From positions 1 through 64,000 of the forward strand of contig MESI01000127.1 of the NCBI GenBank assembly GCA_001770935.1: 64,000 bases of DNA, given 5' to 3'. Position numbers and translations under genes: made by a program. This document shows, one piece after another, positions 50,349 to 59,690 of the stretch (position 1 is the stretch's first letter; each line of letters opens with the position of its first letter). A model generated the notes under the pieces. That model was not told the origin of the DNA. It made no database searches and saw only the letters and a program-made list of their open reading frames with translations. This DNA comes from Burkholderiales bacterium RIFCSPLOWO2_12_FULL_61_40. Its GTDB lineage: Bacteria > Pseudomonadota > Gammaproteobacteria > Burkholderiales > Burkholderiaceae_C.

Positions 50349-51169
50349 TGGGCGCGGGCACCGTCTGGTTTGTGGGCGCCGGTCCGGGCGACCCTGAGCT
50401 CATCACCGTCAAAGGCCGGGGCTTGGTGGAGCGCGCGGGCGCCATTTTGTTTGCCGGCTCTTTGGTCAGCGAAGCCGCCATGCGCTGGGCGCCCGCAGGC
50501 TGTGTGATCGCCGACAGCAAGGACATGACGCTGGAAGAGATGTCGGCCTGGCTGGTGGAGCAGGCCGCGCGCTGCGACACCGTGGTGCGCCTGCAAACCG
50601 GTGACCCCGGCCTGTATGGCGCCTTGATTGAGCTGGTGCAGCCGCTGGACGCCGCCGGTGTGCCGGTGCAGGTGGTGCCAGGGGTATCGTCCGCCATGGC
50701 TTCGGCGGCGGCGGCGGTCGAGAGCCTGACCTTGCCCGAAGTGACCCAAACCGTGATCTTTACCCGCATGGAAGGGCGCACCCCCATGCCCGAAGGCGAA
50801 TCGCTGGAAGCGCTGGCCTCGCACCACAGCACGCTGTGCATCTTTTTGAGCATCACCCTCATGGGCAAGGTCACCGCCGCACTGTCGGCGGCTGGCTGGT
50901 CACCCGACGCGCCGGTGGTGGTGGTGCACAAAGCGAGTTGGCCGGGTGAAGAAAAAATCGTGCGCGGCACGGTGGCCACCATCCAGGGCCTGTGCCGCGA
51001 GGCCAAGCTGGTGAGCCAGTCCATGATCATCGCCAGCCCGACCCTGGGGTCGCGCCAGTGGACCACGCTGGCCAAATCCAAACTCTACGACGCCAGTTTC
51101 ACGCACCGGTTCCGGCGCGCCAGCGTCCCCGCATCCACCCTGACCCACGATACCCAGGACAATCCATGA
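50348..51169 (+). CDS. cobM: Precorrin-4/cobalt-precorrin-4 C11-methyltransferase
   Basis: A 273-residue SAM-dependent methylase (CbiF/CobM): VWFVGAGPGDPELITVKGRG, LQTGDPGLYGAL, VVPGVSSAMASAAA. It methylates C11 of the corrin precursor. The start is coupled to the preceding minigene, and the stop overlaps cbiX by four bases. In the early-cobalt route it would act on cobalt-precorrin-4. Confidence 0.94.
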   Translation: MGAGTVWFVGAGPGDPELITVKGRGLVERAGAILFAGSLVSEAAMRWAPAGCVIADSKDMTLEEMSAWLVEQAARCDTVVRLQTGDPGLYGALIELVQPLDAAGVPVQVVPGVSSAMASAAAAVESLTLPEVTQTVIFTRMEGRTPMPEGESLEALASHHSTLCIFLSITLMGKVTAALSAAGWSPDAPVVVVHKASWPGEEKIVRGTVATIQGLCREAKLVSQSMIIASPTLGSRQWTTLAKSKLYDASFTHRFRRASVPASTLTHDTQDNP

Positions 51170-52155
51170 CCACTGAGACCATTTTGCTGGTGGGCCACGG
51201 CTCACGCGAAAAATCCGGCAACGACGAAATCCTGGCCTTTGCCGCGCAGTGGCGCGAGCGCCAGCCGAACTGGTCGATCGAGGTCTGCTTCATCGAGTTC
51301 TCGGAGATCACCATGGGCGAAGGCCTGCGCCGCGCCGCCACCCACGCCCGCCGCGTGATTGTGGTGCCGCTGATTCTGAATGCCGCAGGCCATGTGAAGA
51401 TGGACATTCCGCAGGCCATTGACGCGGCGCGGCTGAAGTTTCCGCAGGTGCAGTTTCTGTACACCCCGCAGCTGACGGCCTGCGACCAGCTGCTGAGTGT
51501 GGTCAAACGCCGCCTCAAGTCCGCCATGCAAACCCTGGACATGCCGGACCCCAGCACCACCGGCGTGGTGCTCTTGGGGCGCGGCTCCTCGGACCGGCAT
51601 GCCAATGGCGAGATGGCCAAAATGGCGCGCTGGGTGATGGAAGAAACCGACCACGAGCTGGTGGATGTGGCCTTTACCGGCATCACCCACCCCCGGCTGG
51701 AAAAAGCGGTGCAGCGCCAGAGCCTGTTGGGCATGACCCAGGTGGTGGTTTTGCCCTACTACCTGTTCAACGGCACGCTGGTGGCGCGCATCCAGCGCCA
51801 GGTGGAACACCTGAAAGCCCAGTACCCCACCATCCGCTTCACCTCAACCGATTATTTCGGTTTTGAGTGCGAGATTTTTGAGGTGCTGGAGCAGCGCGTG
51901 CTGGATGTGAAACGCGGCGCACCCGAAGCCCTGATGCCCTGCGACGGCTGCAAGTTTCGTGCGTTTGCGGTGGAGCACGGCCAAGGCGGCCACCACCATG
52001 ATGACGACCTGCCGCACAGCCACGACCATGCGCATGATCACGACCATGAACATGCCCACGAACATCCGCATAATCAGGCCCATCCGCATGACCACGGCCA
52101 TGGCCATGCGCATCCCCACGACCACGATCATTCCCCTACAGGAGTCCTGCCATGA
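51166..52155 (+). CDS. cbiX: Sirohydrochlorin cobaltochelatase, long CbiX with iron-sulfur motif and His-rich tail
   Basis: A 329-residue CbiX that inserts cobalt into sirohydrochlorin. Two CbiX half-domains: LLVGHGSREKS with the catalytic His (residue 10) and VVLLGRGSSDRHANGEM (about 131). Then MPCDGCKF (about 256), the MxCxxC signature that binds a 4Fe-4S cluster in long CbiX proteins, and a tail of about 50 residues rich in His and Asp (about 275-322), probably a metal store or sensor. Its presence early in the operon indicates early cobalt insertion. Confidence 0.93.
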   Translation: MTTETILLVGHGSREKSGNDEILAFAAQWRERQPNWSIEVCFIEFSEITMGEGLRRAATHARRVIVVPLILNAAGHVKMDIPQAIDAARLKFPQVQFLYTPQLTACDQLLSVVKRRLKSAMQTLDMPDPSTTGVVLLGRGSSDRHANGEMAKMARWVMEETDHELVDVAFTGITHPRLEKAVQRQSLLGMTQVVVLPYYLFNGTLVARIQRQVEHLKAQYPTIRFTSTDYFGFECEIFEVLEQRVLDVKRGAPEALMPCDGCKFRAFAVEHGQGGHHHDDDLPHSHDHAHDHDHEHAHEHPHNQAHPHDHGHGHAHPHDHDHSPTGVLP

Positions 52156-52844
52156 CCCACGCTGCCGCCAATGTCGTTACCGAGCAACTCACTGCCGCCG
52201 GGCGTGCCATTGAGCACGATTCATTCGCCGTGATCGACCGCGAGGCCGGCCCCTACACCTATGCCCCCGAGCAGTGGCCCATCGTGCGCCGCATGATCCA
52301 CGCCAACGCCGATTTTGATTTCAACGGCCTGACCGAATTCCACCCCGACGCGGTAGCCGCCGGGCTGGCCGCGATTGCCGGGCGCGCCACCCGGGTGGTG
52401 GCCGATGTGGAGATGATTTGTGTCGGCCTGTCCGCCCCGCGTTTGGCGCATTTTGGCATCACCACCCACCAGTTCATCAGCGACCCCGATGTGATTGAAT
52501 TGGCCAAGGCCGAAAACACCACCCGTGCGGTGCAGGCCATGCGCAAGGCGCACCGCCTGGGTTTGCTGGACGGCGCCATTGTCGGCATCGGCAACGCGCC
52601 CACCGCCTTGATTGAATTGGTGCGCCTGATCCGGCAAGAGGGCGCCCGTCCGGCGCTGGTGGTGGGCATGCCGGTGGGTTTTGTCTCGGCGGCGGAGTCC
52701 AAGGATTTGATGGCCTTGGAGGCTGAGGTGCCCTGGATCGTGATCCGCGGCCGCAAGGGCGGCTCCACCCTGGTGGTGGCCGCCATCCACGCCCTGCTGG
52801 GGCTGGCCGAAGCGCAAGAATTGGCCAAGGAACAGGCCGCATGA
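52152..52844 (+). CDS. cbiC: Cobalt-precorrin-8 methylmutase
   Basis: A 230-residue CbiC/CobH mutase moving the C11 methyl to C12. Landmarks: ESW-like region replaced by QWPIVRRMIHANADFDFNGL, VADVEMICVGL, GIGNAPTALIELVRLI and VGMPVGFVSAAESK. 4-base overlaps with cbiX and cbiD. Confidence 0.93.
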   Translation: MTHAAANVVTEQLTAAGRAIEHDSFAVIDREAGPYTYAPEQWPIVRRMIHANADFDFNGLTEFHPDAVAAGLAAIAGRATRVVADVEMICVGLSAPRLAHFGITTHQFISDPDVIELAKAENTTRAVQAMRKAHRLGLLDGAIVGIGNAPTALIELVRLIRQEGARPALVVGMPVGFVSAAESKDLMALEAEVPWIVIRGRKGGSTLVVAAIHALLGLAEAQELAKEQAA

Positions 52845-53938
52845 TGGAAAAAGACGCGCCACGCGGCACCCGCACCGGTTTCACCACCGGCGCGTGTTCG
52901 GCTGCTGCTGCGCGGGCGGCCGTCATCGGCCTGGTCACCGGTCAGGTGCCCGAACAGGTGGAATGCCTGCTGCCCAATGGCGACCTGGTGCGTTTTGCCG
53001 TGCAGGATGGCCGTGTGCAGGGCCAGGCGGCCCATGCCATGGTCATCAAAGACGCGGGCGACGACCCGGATTGCACCGACAAAGCCCACCTGACTGCCGA
53101 TGTGCGCCTGCTGCCCAGCCAGCCGGGCCAGGTGCTACTGGGCGGTGGTGTGGGTGTGGGCACGGTCACCATGCAGGGCCTGGGGCTGACGGTGGGTGGC
53201 CCGGCCATCAACCCTGTGCCCCGGCGCAATATCGAAGCCAATGTGCGTGCTGCGGGTGCGGCATTGCTGGATGAGGTCGGCTTGGAGGTGACGATTTCCG
53301 TGCCCCAAGGCGAGCAAATGGCCAAAAAAACCACCAATGCCCGTTTGGGGATCTTGGGCGGCATTTCCATTTTGGGCACCACCGGCATCGTCAAGCCCTA
53401 TTCCACCGCCGCTTACCGCGCCAGCGTGGTGCAGGGCGTGCATGTGGCGGGCACCTTGCCACACGGCGTGGTGGTGCTGACCACCGGCGGGCGTACCGAG
53501 AAATTTGTGATGGAAGAGCTGCCGCATCTGCCCGAAGCGGCCTTTGTGCAGATGGGCGACTTTTTGCGTTACGCCATGGGTGCGGCGGTCAAGGCCGGTT
53601 TGAAGCAGGTGGTGATTGGCGGCATGGTGGGCAAGCTCACCAAAATCGCGCAGGGTGAAACCATCACCCACGCGGGCCGGGCCGATGTCAACACCGGCTT
53701 GCTGGCCGATCTGGCAGCCGAGTTGGGCGCGCCCGCCGAGGTGTGTGAAGACATTCGCAATGCCAAGACCGCCCGCTACGCCGGTGAGCGCATGGACGCG
53801 CTGGGCCTGGGGCTGGCCTTCCACACGGCGCTGGCGCAACGGGTGGTGAAAACTTTGCGGGAACGTTACCCCGACCCATTTGAATTGAAAGTGCTGGTCT
53901 GCGACTTTGATGGCCGCAAGATCACGGAGTCTGCATGA
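52841..53938 (+). CDS. cbiD: Cobalt-precorrin-5B C1-methyltransferase
   Basis: A 365-residue CbiD, specific to the anaerobic pathway, methylating C1. Start: GTRTGFTTGACSAAAARAA; then VGTVTMQGLGLTVGGPAINP, GTTGIVKPYSTAAYRASV and VIGGMVGKLTKIAQG. The ATG at 52841 overlaps the cbiC stop; a second ATG follows directly. Confidence 0.95.
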   Translation: MMEKDAPRGTRTGFTTGACSAAAARAAVIGLVTGQVPEQVECLLPNGDLVRFAVQDGRVQGQAAHAMVIKDAGDDPDCTDKAHLTADVRLLPSQPGQVLLGGGVGVGTVTMQGLGLTVGGPAINPVPRRNIEANVRAAGAALLDEVGLEVTISVPQGEQMAKKTTNARLGILGGISILGTTGIVKPYSTAAYRASVVQGVHVAGTLPHGVVVLTTGGRTEKFVMEELPHLPEAAFVQMGDFLRYAMGAAVKAGLKQVVIGGMVGKLTKIAQGETITHAGRADVNTGLLADLAAELGAPAEVCEDIRNAKTARYAGERMDALGLGLAFHTALAQRVVKTLRERYPDPFELKVLVCDFDGRKITESA

Positions 53939-55263
53939 ACACTGAAGCGATGAACCTACCCCAAAAATGCCGCATCCTGGGGGTGCTGGACGACGGCGTT
54001 GCCAGCCTGGGCCAAAACGCGCTGGCCCATCTGGCGCAAGCCCAACTGGTCATCGGTGGTGGCCGCACGCTGCAACTGTTGGCGCAGCACCTGGCACCCG
54101 ACGCCCAACAGCGCGACCTGACCGGCGCCATGTCGCAGGTGCCCGAGTGGATTCGCGCCGCCCAGGCCCTGGGGCAGCGCGTGGTGGTGCTGGCCACCGG
54201 CGACCCGTTGTGCTACGGCATCGCGGCCTTCCTGCAGTCGCGTCTGTGCATTGAAGCGATTGAGGTCATTCCCAATGTTTCCACCCTGCAACTGGCCTGC
54301 GCCCGGCTGGGCTTGCCGTGGCAGGACATGAAGTTTTCTTCCGTGCACAGCAAGGACGCTGGCGACTGGGTGGCCGGGTCCGACCCCAGCCACGGGCTGT
54401 ACGGCCTGCTGCGCGACATTCGCCAGCATGACCGCCTGGCCGTGCTGACCAGCCCGTTCAATACGCCGGACCGTATCGCCCGCATGCTGGTGGCCGAAGG
54501 CCTGGCGGATGACTTCGAGATGGCGGTGGCCGAGCGCCTGTGCCAGCCCGAGGAGCGCATCGTCAGCGGCTTTGGCATCCAGGCCGCCACACAAATGCCG
54601 TTTGCGGAACTGAATGTGGTGCTGCTGTGGCGCAGCACGCTGCGCAAGTCCGAGGTCTTGTTTGGCCTGCCGGATGCCAGCTTTGCGCAGCGCCACCCGG
54701 AAAAGGGCCTGATCACCAAGAACGAGGTGCGCGCGGTGTCATTGGCGCGTATGCAACTGCGCTCCGACAGTGTGGTTTGGGACATTGGCGCGGGTTCCGG
54801 TTCGGTGGGGCTGGAAGCGGCGCGCCTGTGCCGCATGGGCCATGTGTATGCCATTGAGAAAAACGTCGATGACTGCACCAACGTGCTGCAAAACCGCCTG
54901 ACCATGGGCCTCAGCAACCACACGCTGGTGCATGGCAAGGCGCCGGAAGGTCTGGCGGCCTGGGCCGACCCGGACGCGGTGTTCATCGGCGGCTCGGGTG
55001 GTGAACTCACCGAGCTGATCACCCTGATTTTGCAGCGCCTGAAACCCGGCGGCTGGCTGGTGATGAACTTTGTGACGCTGGAAAATCTGAGCGCGGCGGT
55101 GGAAACCGCCAAGGCCCTGGGCGCGCACTGGGACGTGCTGCAATTGCAGGCCGCGCGCAGCAAACCCATCTTGCACATGAACCGCATGGCGGCTGAAAAC
55201 CCGGTGTGGATTGTGTGTGCCACAGCAGGCACCGCAAATGAAGCAGGAATACAAAATGACTAA
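53935..55263 (+). CDS. cobL: Fused cobalt-precorrin C5/C15-methyltransferase (CbiE-CbiT, CobL)
   Basis: A 442-residue fusion. The CbiE half (about 10-215) is a corrin C5-methylase with VLATGDPLCYGIAAFL and VIPNVSTLQLACARLG; the CbiT half (about 240-430) is a class I methylase/decarboxylase with SVVWDIGAGSGSVGLEAARL and AVFIGGSGGELTELI. It performs C5 and C15 methylation and acetate loss. It overlaps cbiD by four bases and the next gene by eight. Confidence 0.94.
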   Translation: MNTEAMNLPQKCRILGVLDDGVASLGQNALAHLAQAQLVIGGGRTLQLLAQHLAPDAQQRDLTGAMSQVPEWIRAAQALGQRVVVLATGDPLCYGIAAFLQSRLCIEAIEVIPNVSTLQLACARLGLPWQDMKFSSVHSKDAGDWVAGSDPSHGLYGLLRDIRQHDRLAVLTSPFNTPDRIARMLVAEGLADDFEMAVAERLCQPEERIVSGFGIQAATQMPFAELNVVLLWRSTLRKSEVLFGLPDASFAQRHPEKGLITKNEVRAVSLARMQLRSDSVVWDIGAGSGSVGLEAARLCRMGHVYAIEKNVDDCTNVLQNRLTMGLSNHTLVHGKAPEGLAAWADPDAVFIGGSGGELTELITLILQRLKPGGWLVMNFVTLENLSAAVETAKALGAHWDVLQLQAARSKPILHMNRMAAENPVWIVCATAGTANEAGIQND

Positions 55264-56047
55264 GCCCGGCACCCTCCATGGCGTGTCTTTAGGGCCGGGT
55301 GACCCCGGTCTGATCACGCGCCGCGCCTGGGCCTTGCTGGAGCGCACCGACACCGTGTGGACCTACCCGGTGCGCAGCCTGCGCAAGGATAGCTACGCGC
55401 TCGACATTGCGGTGCGGGCCGGCCTGGCCTTGCCCACGCAACACCAATCGCTGCTGTTTCCCATGACGCACGACGCCGAAAAGTTGGCCCGCCACTGGCT
55501 CAAGGCGGCAGAAACCGTGCGTGACTTGCTGGCCACCGGCCGGGACGTGTTGTTTCTGGTGGAGGGCGACGCCTCCACCTACGCCAGCTTTTGTTACCTG
55601 GCGCGGGTGCTGCGCGAGTTGGAGCCTGCGGCCCTGGTGGACATCGTGCCCGGCGTCAACTCCTTCAACGCCGCCTGTGCGCAATTGCAAATTCCGCTGT
55701 CCGAACAGGACGACACCATCGCCATCGTGCCTGCCGCCTACGGTATTGCGGCGGTGGAGAAGATGCTGGACGACTTTGACACCCTGGTGCTGATGAAGGT
55801 CAAACCCCTGCTGGACGACCTGATTGACCTGCTGGAGCGCCGGGGCCTGCTGGAGCACAGCCGCTTCATCGAAAAAGCCGGCTCACCCGTGGAGCGTATC
55901 GTGCACAAGGTGGCCGAACTCAAGGGCAGCAAGGTCAACTACCTGTCGCTCTTGCTGGTGAAAAACCCGAACCGCGAACGCGGCGAGATGGTCCGCGGCT
56001 GCCGTAAAAAAACCACCACCGAACTGGAAGAGGAAACCCAGGAATGA
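55256..56047 (+). CDS. cobI: Precorrin-2/cobalt-precorrin-2 C20-methyltransferase
   Basis: A 263-residue CbiL/CobI: LHGVSLGPGDPGLITRRAWA, VWTYPVRS, FLVEGDASTYASFCYLARVL and IVPGVNSFNAACAQLQIPLS. The ATG at 55256 (AGGA eight bases upstream) overlaps the cobL end; the longer in-frame start lies inside cobL and lacks similarity. The C-terminal tail is Lys/Glu rich. Confidence 0.94.
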   Translation: MTKPGTLHGVSLGPGDPGLITRRAWALLERTDTVWTYPVRSLRKDSYALDIAVRAGLALPTQHQSLLFPMTHDAEKLARHWLKAAETVRDLLATGRDVLFLVEGDASTYASFCYLARVLRELEPAALVDIVPGVNSFNAACAQLQIPLSEQDDTIAIVPAAYGIAAVEKMLDDFDTLVLMKVKPLLDDLIDLLERRGLLEHSRFIEKAGSPVERIVHKVAELKGSKVNYLSLLLVKNPNRERGEMVRGCRKKTTTELEEETQE

Positions 56048-56823
56048 GCAGTACCACCCCGTCAGACACCGCACCGGCCCAGGAGGGTGCCGTGCGCGTG
56101 GTGCTGATTGCCATCACCAAACACGGTGCACAGCAAACCGCCGAGCTGGCACGCCAGTTGCCTGCCGCCAGCATTTGTGTGGCCGACAAGTTTGCACCGC
56201 TGATGGCCGGTTTGGCCAACCCGGTGCGCGCTTACAGCGGCGCGTTCCGTGACGAAATTGCGCAGTTGTTCGCGGATTTTGACCAACTGGTGTTTTTTGT
56301 TTCGCTCGGTGCGGTGGTGCGCCTGATTGCGCCGCACATGAAAAACAAGGACGAAGACCCCGGCGTGCTGGTGGTGGACGACGCCGGGCAATTCGTCATT
56401 CCCGTGTTGTCGGGTCATGTGGGTGGCGCCAACGCCATGGCAGAACAGATCGCCGCCTTGCTGGGCGGCACGGCGGTGTTGACCACCGCGTCGGACGTGG
56501 GCAAGACCATTGCGGTGGATATTCTGGGCCGCGAACTGGGCTGGAAGGTGGAGTGCCCCAAGATCAACATCACCCGCGTGTCGGCCGCCGTGGTCAATGA
56601 AGAGCCGGTGGCCGTGGTGCAGGAGGCCGGCAGCCCGCACTGGTGGACCCGGCCCACGCCGTTGCCTGCCAGCATCCACAGGTTCACCCGTTTGGAAGAT
56701 GTGGACCTGGAGCGCTTCAAGGCCGTGTTGTGGATCACCCATGCCGAGGTCACGCCCGAGCGCTGGGCGCAACTCCATGAGCGCCTGGTGGTGTACCGCC
56801 CACCGCAGGGGCAGGGTGTATGA
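56044..56823 (+). CDS. cbiG: Cobalt-precorrin-5A hydrolase, N-terminal and central domains
   Basis: A 259-residue CbiG without its C-terminal domain. FVSLGAVVRLIAPHMKNKDE and VIPVLSGHVGGANAMAEQIA are conserved CbiG blocks. It opens the delta-lactone and releases acetaldehyde in the anaerobic pathway. The usual CbiG C-terminal domain is encoded separately by the next gene, 28 bases downstream. Confidence 0.92.
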   Translation: MSSTTPSDTAPAQEGAVRVVLIAITKHGAQQTAELARQLPAASICVADKFAPLMAGLANPVRAYSGAFRDEIAQLFADFDQLVFFVSLGAVVRLIAPHMKNKDEDPGVLVVDDAGQFVIPVLSGHVGGANAMAEQIAALLGGTAVLTTASDVGKTIAVDILGRELGWKVECPKINITRVSAAVVNEEPVAVVQEAGSPHWWTRPTPLPASIHRFTRLEDVDLERFKAVLWITHAEVTPERWAQLHERLVVYRPPQGQGV

Positions 56824-56851
56824 GCATAGTGCGCAGCACGGAGGTGCTCCA

Positions 56852-57295
56852 GTGAGCCAGGCGATGATGCAAGTGGCTGTCGGCCTGGGGTGCGACCGGG
56901 GTACGCCGCTGGCCACACTGCAGCGCGCCTTGAGCGAGGCCTTGGCGCAGGTGGGCGTCGGGCAGTCGCAAGTGGCGGCAGTGGCCAGCATCACCCTCAA
57001 GGCCGATGAGCCGGGCCTGCTGGCGCTGGCACGCGAGTTGGGCTGGAGTTTGGCGTTTTACACGCCCGAGGTCTTGGCCGCCGTAGCGGTGCCCAACCCG
57101 TCCGAAACCGTGCGCAAATATACTGGCAGCCCCTCGGTGAGCGAAGCCGCGGCCTTGATGGCCGGTGCGGCACTGGCTGGGCTGGCACAGGCCCTGCCCA
57201 TGCAGGCGCTGCTGGTCGAAAAATACAAATGCCGTGGCACGGATGGGCGCAACGCCACGGTTTCCATAGCCCGTTGTGATAGTTTTTCCCTGTGA
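56852..57295 (+). CDS. cobE: CobE / CbiG C-terminal-domain protein
   Basis: A 147-residue CobE-type protein (CbiG_C domain): AVGLGCDRGTPLATLQRALS, SITLKADEPGLLALARELGW, and VSEAAALMAGA with VEKYKCRGTDGRNATVSIAR at the end. GTG start at 56852 preceded by GGAGG at seven bases. It presumably completes the split CbiG function. Confidence 0.9.
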   Translation: MSQAMMQVAVGLGCDRGTPLATLQRALSEALAQVGVGQSQVAAVASITLKADEPGLLALARELGWSLAFYTPEVLAAVAVPNPSETVRKYTGSPSVSEAAALMAGAALAGLAQALPMQALLVEKYKCRGTDGRNATVSIARCDSFSL

Positions 57296-57332
57296 TTTTT
57301 GTCAGTTTTTTAACCCTGAAATGGAGCAAACC

Positions 57333-57524
57333 ATGAACGCATCTTCTGCCACTTCCCCCGCGCTGCCTGCAAGCACGAGCGCCACCCGCAGTCTCTTGCT
57401 GCAACTCGCCGCAGGTGCCGCATTGGGCCTGGTCGTTCTGTATGGCGTGGCGTTCTCCGAGAGTTCGCTGGCCCACAACGCCGCACACGATGTGCGCCAC
57501 ATCACGGTGAAACCCTGCCACTGA
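57333..57524 (+). CDS. cbtB: CbtB-type cobalt transporter subunit
   Basis: A 63-residue protein with one transmembrane helix (LLLQLAAGAALGLVVLYGVA) and a His-rich end (HNAAHDVRHITVKPCH), the CbtB signature. GGAG is seven bases before the ATG. It pairs with CbtA, 14 bases downstream, in predicted cobalt uptake. Confidence 0.9.
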   Translation: MNASSATSPALPASTSATRSLLLQLAAGAALGLVVLYGVAFSESSLAHNAAHDVRHITVKPCH

Positions 57525-57538
57525 ACCGGGAGCCCGGC

Positions 57539-58369
57539 ATGATTTTTCAACGTTTGATCTGGGCCGCACTGGCGGCGGCCCTGCTGGTGGGCAGTGTGCA
57601 AACCGGCGTACAGCGCTGGCAGGCCGCACCGCTGATTTTGTCGGCCGAGGTGTATGAGGACCAGAAGGCCGAAGCGCCCGCACCGTCCGAAGCGCTGACG
57701 GCCCACACCCATGCCGAAGGTGCTGCACCCGAGCATGCGCATGACCATGGCTCCGCCCAGGAGTGGGCGCCTGAAAACGGCTTCGAACGCACCGTCTGGA
57801 CCTGGGTTGCCAATGTCCTGCACGCTTTCAGCATGGCGCTGCTGGTGTTTGCGGTGATGGGGCTGTACCTGTACCGGCGTGGCGCGGCCCTGGCCTCCTT
57901 GCCCCTGGCGGGACTGGTGGCGGCAGCCGGGTGGCTCAGTTTCCATTTCTGGCCTTCGCTGGGGCTGCATGCGGAAATTCCTGGCATGGACGCAGCGCCC
58001 CTGCAGGCGCGCCAAGCCTGGTGGATGCTGGCCGTGGGCAGCGCGGCATTGGCTTGTGCGGTGCTGGGTTTTGCCCGTGCACCCTGGCGCTGGGCCGTGG
58101 CACCCGCACTGCTGGCCTTGCCGTTTGCCGTGGGTGCGCCGCACTTGGCCGGTGATGCGCTGGGCGGTTTTGGCCCCGAGGCGCACGCGGCGCTGGAGCA
58201 ATTGGGCCAGCAGTTTGTCTCTGCAACCCATTGGGTGGCGCTGTCGTTTTGGGTCTGTATGGGTGTGGCCTGCGGGCTGGCGTTTCAACGCTGGTTGCGC
58301 CCGGCGCTGTTGGCCGCTTTTGAACAGAACAAGCCGGTGACGGCAACTCCCGCAGGTGTGAATCCATGA
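57539..58369 (+). CDS. cbtA: CbtA-type cobalt transporter
   Basis: A 276-residue protein with about five transmembrane segments. A periplasmic His-rich loop (HTHAEGAAPEHAHDHG) follows the first, and VLHAFSMALLVFAVMGLYLY is the second; further histidines lie in the helices. It fits the CbtA family predicted to import cobalt for B12 synthesis. Stop overlaps cobJ by four bases. Confidence 0.9.
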   Translation: MIFQRLIWAALAAALLVGSVQTGVQRWQAAPLILSAEVYEDQKAEAPAPSEALTAHTHAEGAAPEHAHDHGSAQEWAPENGFERTVWTWVANVLHAFSMALLVFAVMGLYLYRRGAALASLPLAGLVAAAGWLSFHFWPSLGLHAEIPGMDAAPLQARQAWWMLAVGSAALACAVLGFARAPWRWAVAPALLALPFAVGAPHLAGDALGGFGPEAHAALEQLGQQFVSATHWVALSFWVCMGVACGLAFQRWLRPALLAAFEQNKPVTATPAGVNP

Positions 58370-59346
58370 GTGCTTCTGAAGGAAAAATCATGCTGGTGGG
58401 CATTGGCCCCGGCAATGTGGACCACATGACGCAGCGCGCCCGCGCTGCCATTGCGGAAGCGGATGTGGTGGTGGGCTATGTCACCTACATCAAGCTGGTG
58501 GCCGATTTGCTGGAAGGCAAAGAAGTCATCCGCAAGGGCATGACCGAAGAGCTGGACCGCGCCGTGCACGCATTGGAGCGGGCCCGCGAAGGCAAAAAGG
58601 TCGCCCTCATCTCCAGCGGCGACGCCGGGGTGTATGGCATGGCCGGGCCTACTTATGAGGTGCTGTTCCAGGCGGGCTGGACGCCGGAGACGGATGTCGA
58701 AGTGGAGGTGATTCCGGGCGCCTCGGCCATCAACGCCTGCGCTTCGCTGGTGGGGGCGCCGCTGACGCACGATTTCTGCTCCATTTCCCTGTCGGACTTG
58801 CTGACGCCCTGGCCCGCCATTGCGCGCCGCCTGGACGCCGTGGCGGCGGCGGACTTTGTGGTGGCCTTGTACAACCCCAAGAGCGGTCGGCGCACCCAGC
58901 AGATACAGCAGGCGCAAAAGCTGTTTTTGCGCCACCGCAGGCCGGATACGCCGGTGGTGGTGGTCAAGTCGGCTTACCGACGGCGCCAGAACATCGAGTT
59001 CACCACGCTGGACAAGATGAGTGATTGCGACATCGGCATGCTGAGTACGGTGTTGATCGGCAACAGCCACACCTTTGTGCGCGACGGCCTGATGATCACC
59101 CCGCGCGGCTACGACAACAAGTACGAGCTGGCTGGCGACGGCAGCACACGGGAAGGTGAAAAACGCGGGCGATCCCTGTCCACCGGCCTGGCAGGCTGGA
59201 CCGAGAACCTGCGCCTGGACCATGCCGAGGGGGAAAGCATTGCCGAGCTGGCGCTGCGCCACCAATTGCCCGCCGACTACATCGAGATGGTGCTGAACGC
59301 GCCCGCCGACGAAGAGGACGATGTCGCGCTGGAGTCCGAGGAATGA
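58366..59346 (+). CDS. cobJ: Precorrin-3B/cobalt-precorrin-3 C17-methyltransferase with C-terminal extension
   Basis: A 326-residue CobJ/CbiH ring-contraction methylase: [55 protein letters not shown], and [19 protein letters not shown]. About 75 residues beyond the usual 250 form an acidic tail of unknown role (ends [14 protein letters not shown]). ATGA overlap with the ferredoxin gene. Confidence 0.93.
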   Translation: MSASEGKIMLVGIGPGNVDHMTQRARAAIAEADVVVGYVTYIKLVADLLEGKEVIRKGMTEELDRAVHALERAREGKKVALISSGDAGVYGMAGPTYEVLFQAGWTPETDVEVEVIPGASAINACASLVGAPLTHDFCSISLSDLLTPWPAIARRLDAVAAADFVVALYNPKSGRRTQQIQQAQKLFLRHRRPDTPVVVVKSAYRRRQNIEFTTLDKMSDCDIGMLSTVLIGNSHTFVRDGLMITPRGYDNKYELAGDGSTREGEKRGRSLSTGLAGWTENLRLDHAEGESIAELALRHQLPADYIEMVLNAPADEEDDVALESEE

Positions 59347-59690
59347 ACCTGGTGGAAAAACCCAAGATTGGCGCCTACAAGCGCCACCTGCTGGTTTGCA
59401 CCGGCCCGCGCTGCACCCAGGACGGTGCATCGCAGGCCTTGTTCGACAGCCTGGGCGACAAATTCAAAGCCGCCGGGCTGCACGACGGGGAGATGCGTGT
59501 CAAGCGCAGCCGCGTCAGTTGCTTTGCCGCCTGCAAGGGCGGCCCGGTGATGTGTGTGCAGCCTGACGGCACCTGGTACTACAACGTGACGCCCGCCAAC
59601 ATGGACCGCATCATCGACCAGCACCTGGTCGGCGGTGCGCCGGTGGCGGATTTGGTATTCCACCAGGGACCGGGAGACTGTGATGCGTGA
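59343..59690 (+). CDS. Thioredoxin-like [2Fe-2S] ferredoxin
   Basis: A 115-residue protein with Cys in [10 protein letters not shown] and [16 protein letters not shown], the four-Cys pattern of thioredoxin-fold ferredoxins (COG3411 type). Such ferredoxins occur in B12 clusters and may supply electrons for ring contraction or cobalt reduction; the role here is inferred from its place between cobJ and cobA. It overlaps both neighbours (4 and 8 bases). Confidence 0.85.
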   Translation: MNLVEKPKIGAYKRHLLVCTGPRCTQDGASQALFDSLGDKFKAAGLHDGEMRVKRSRVSCFAACKGGPVMCVQPDGTWYYNVTPANMDRIIDQHLVGGAPVADLVFHQGPGDCDA

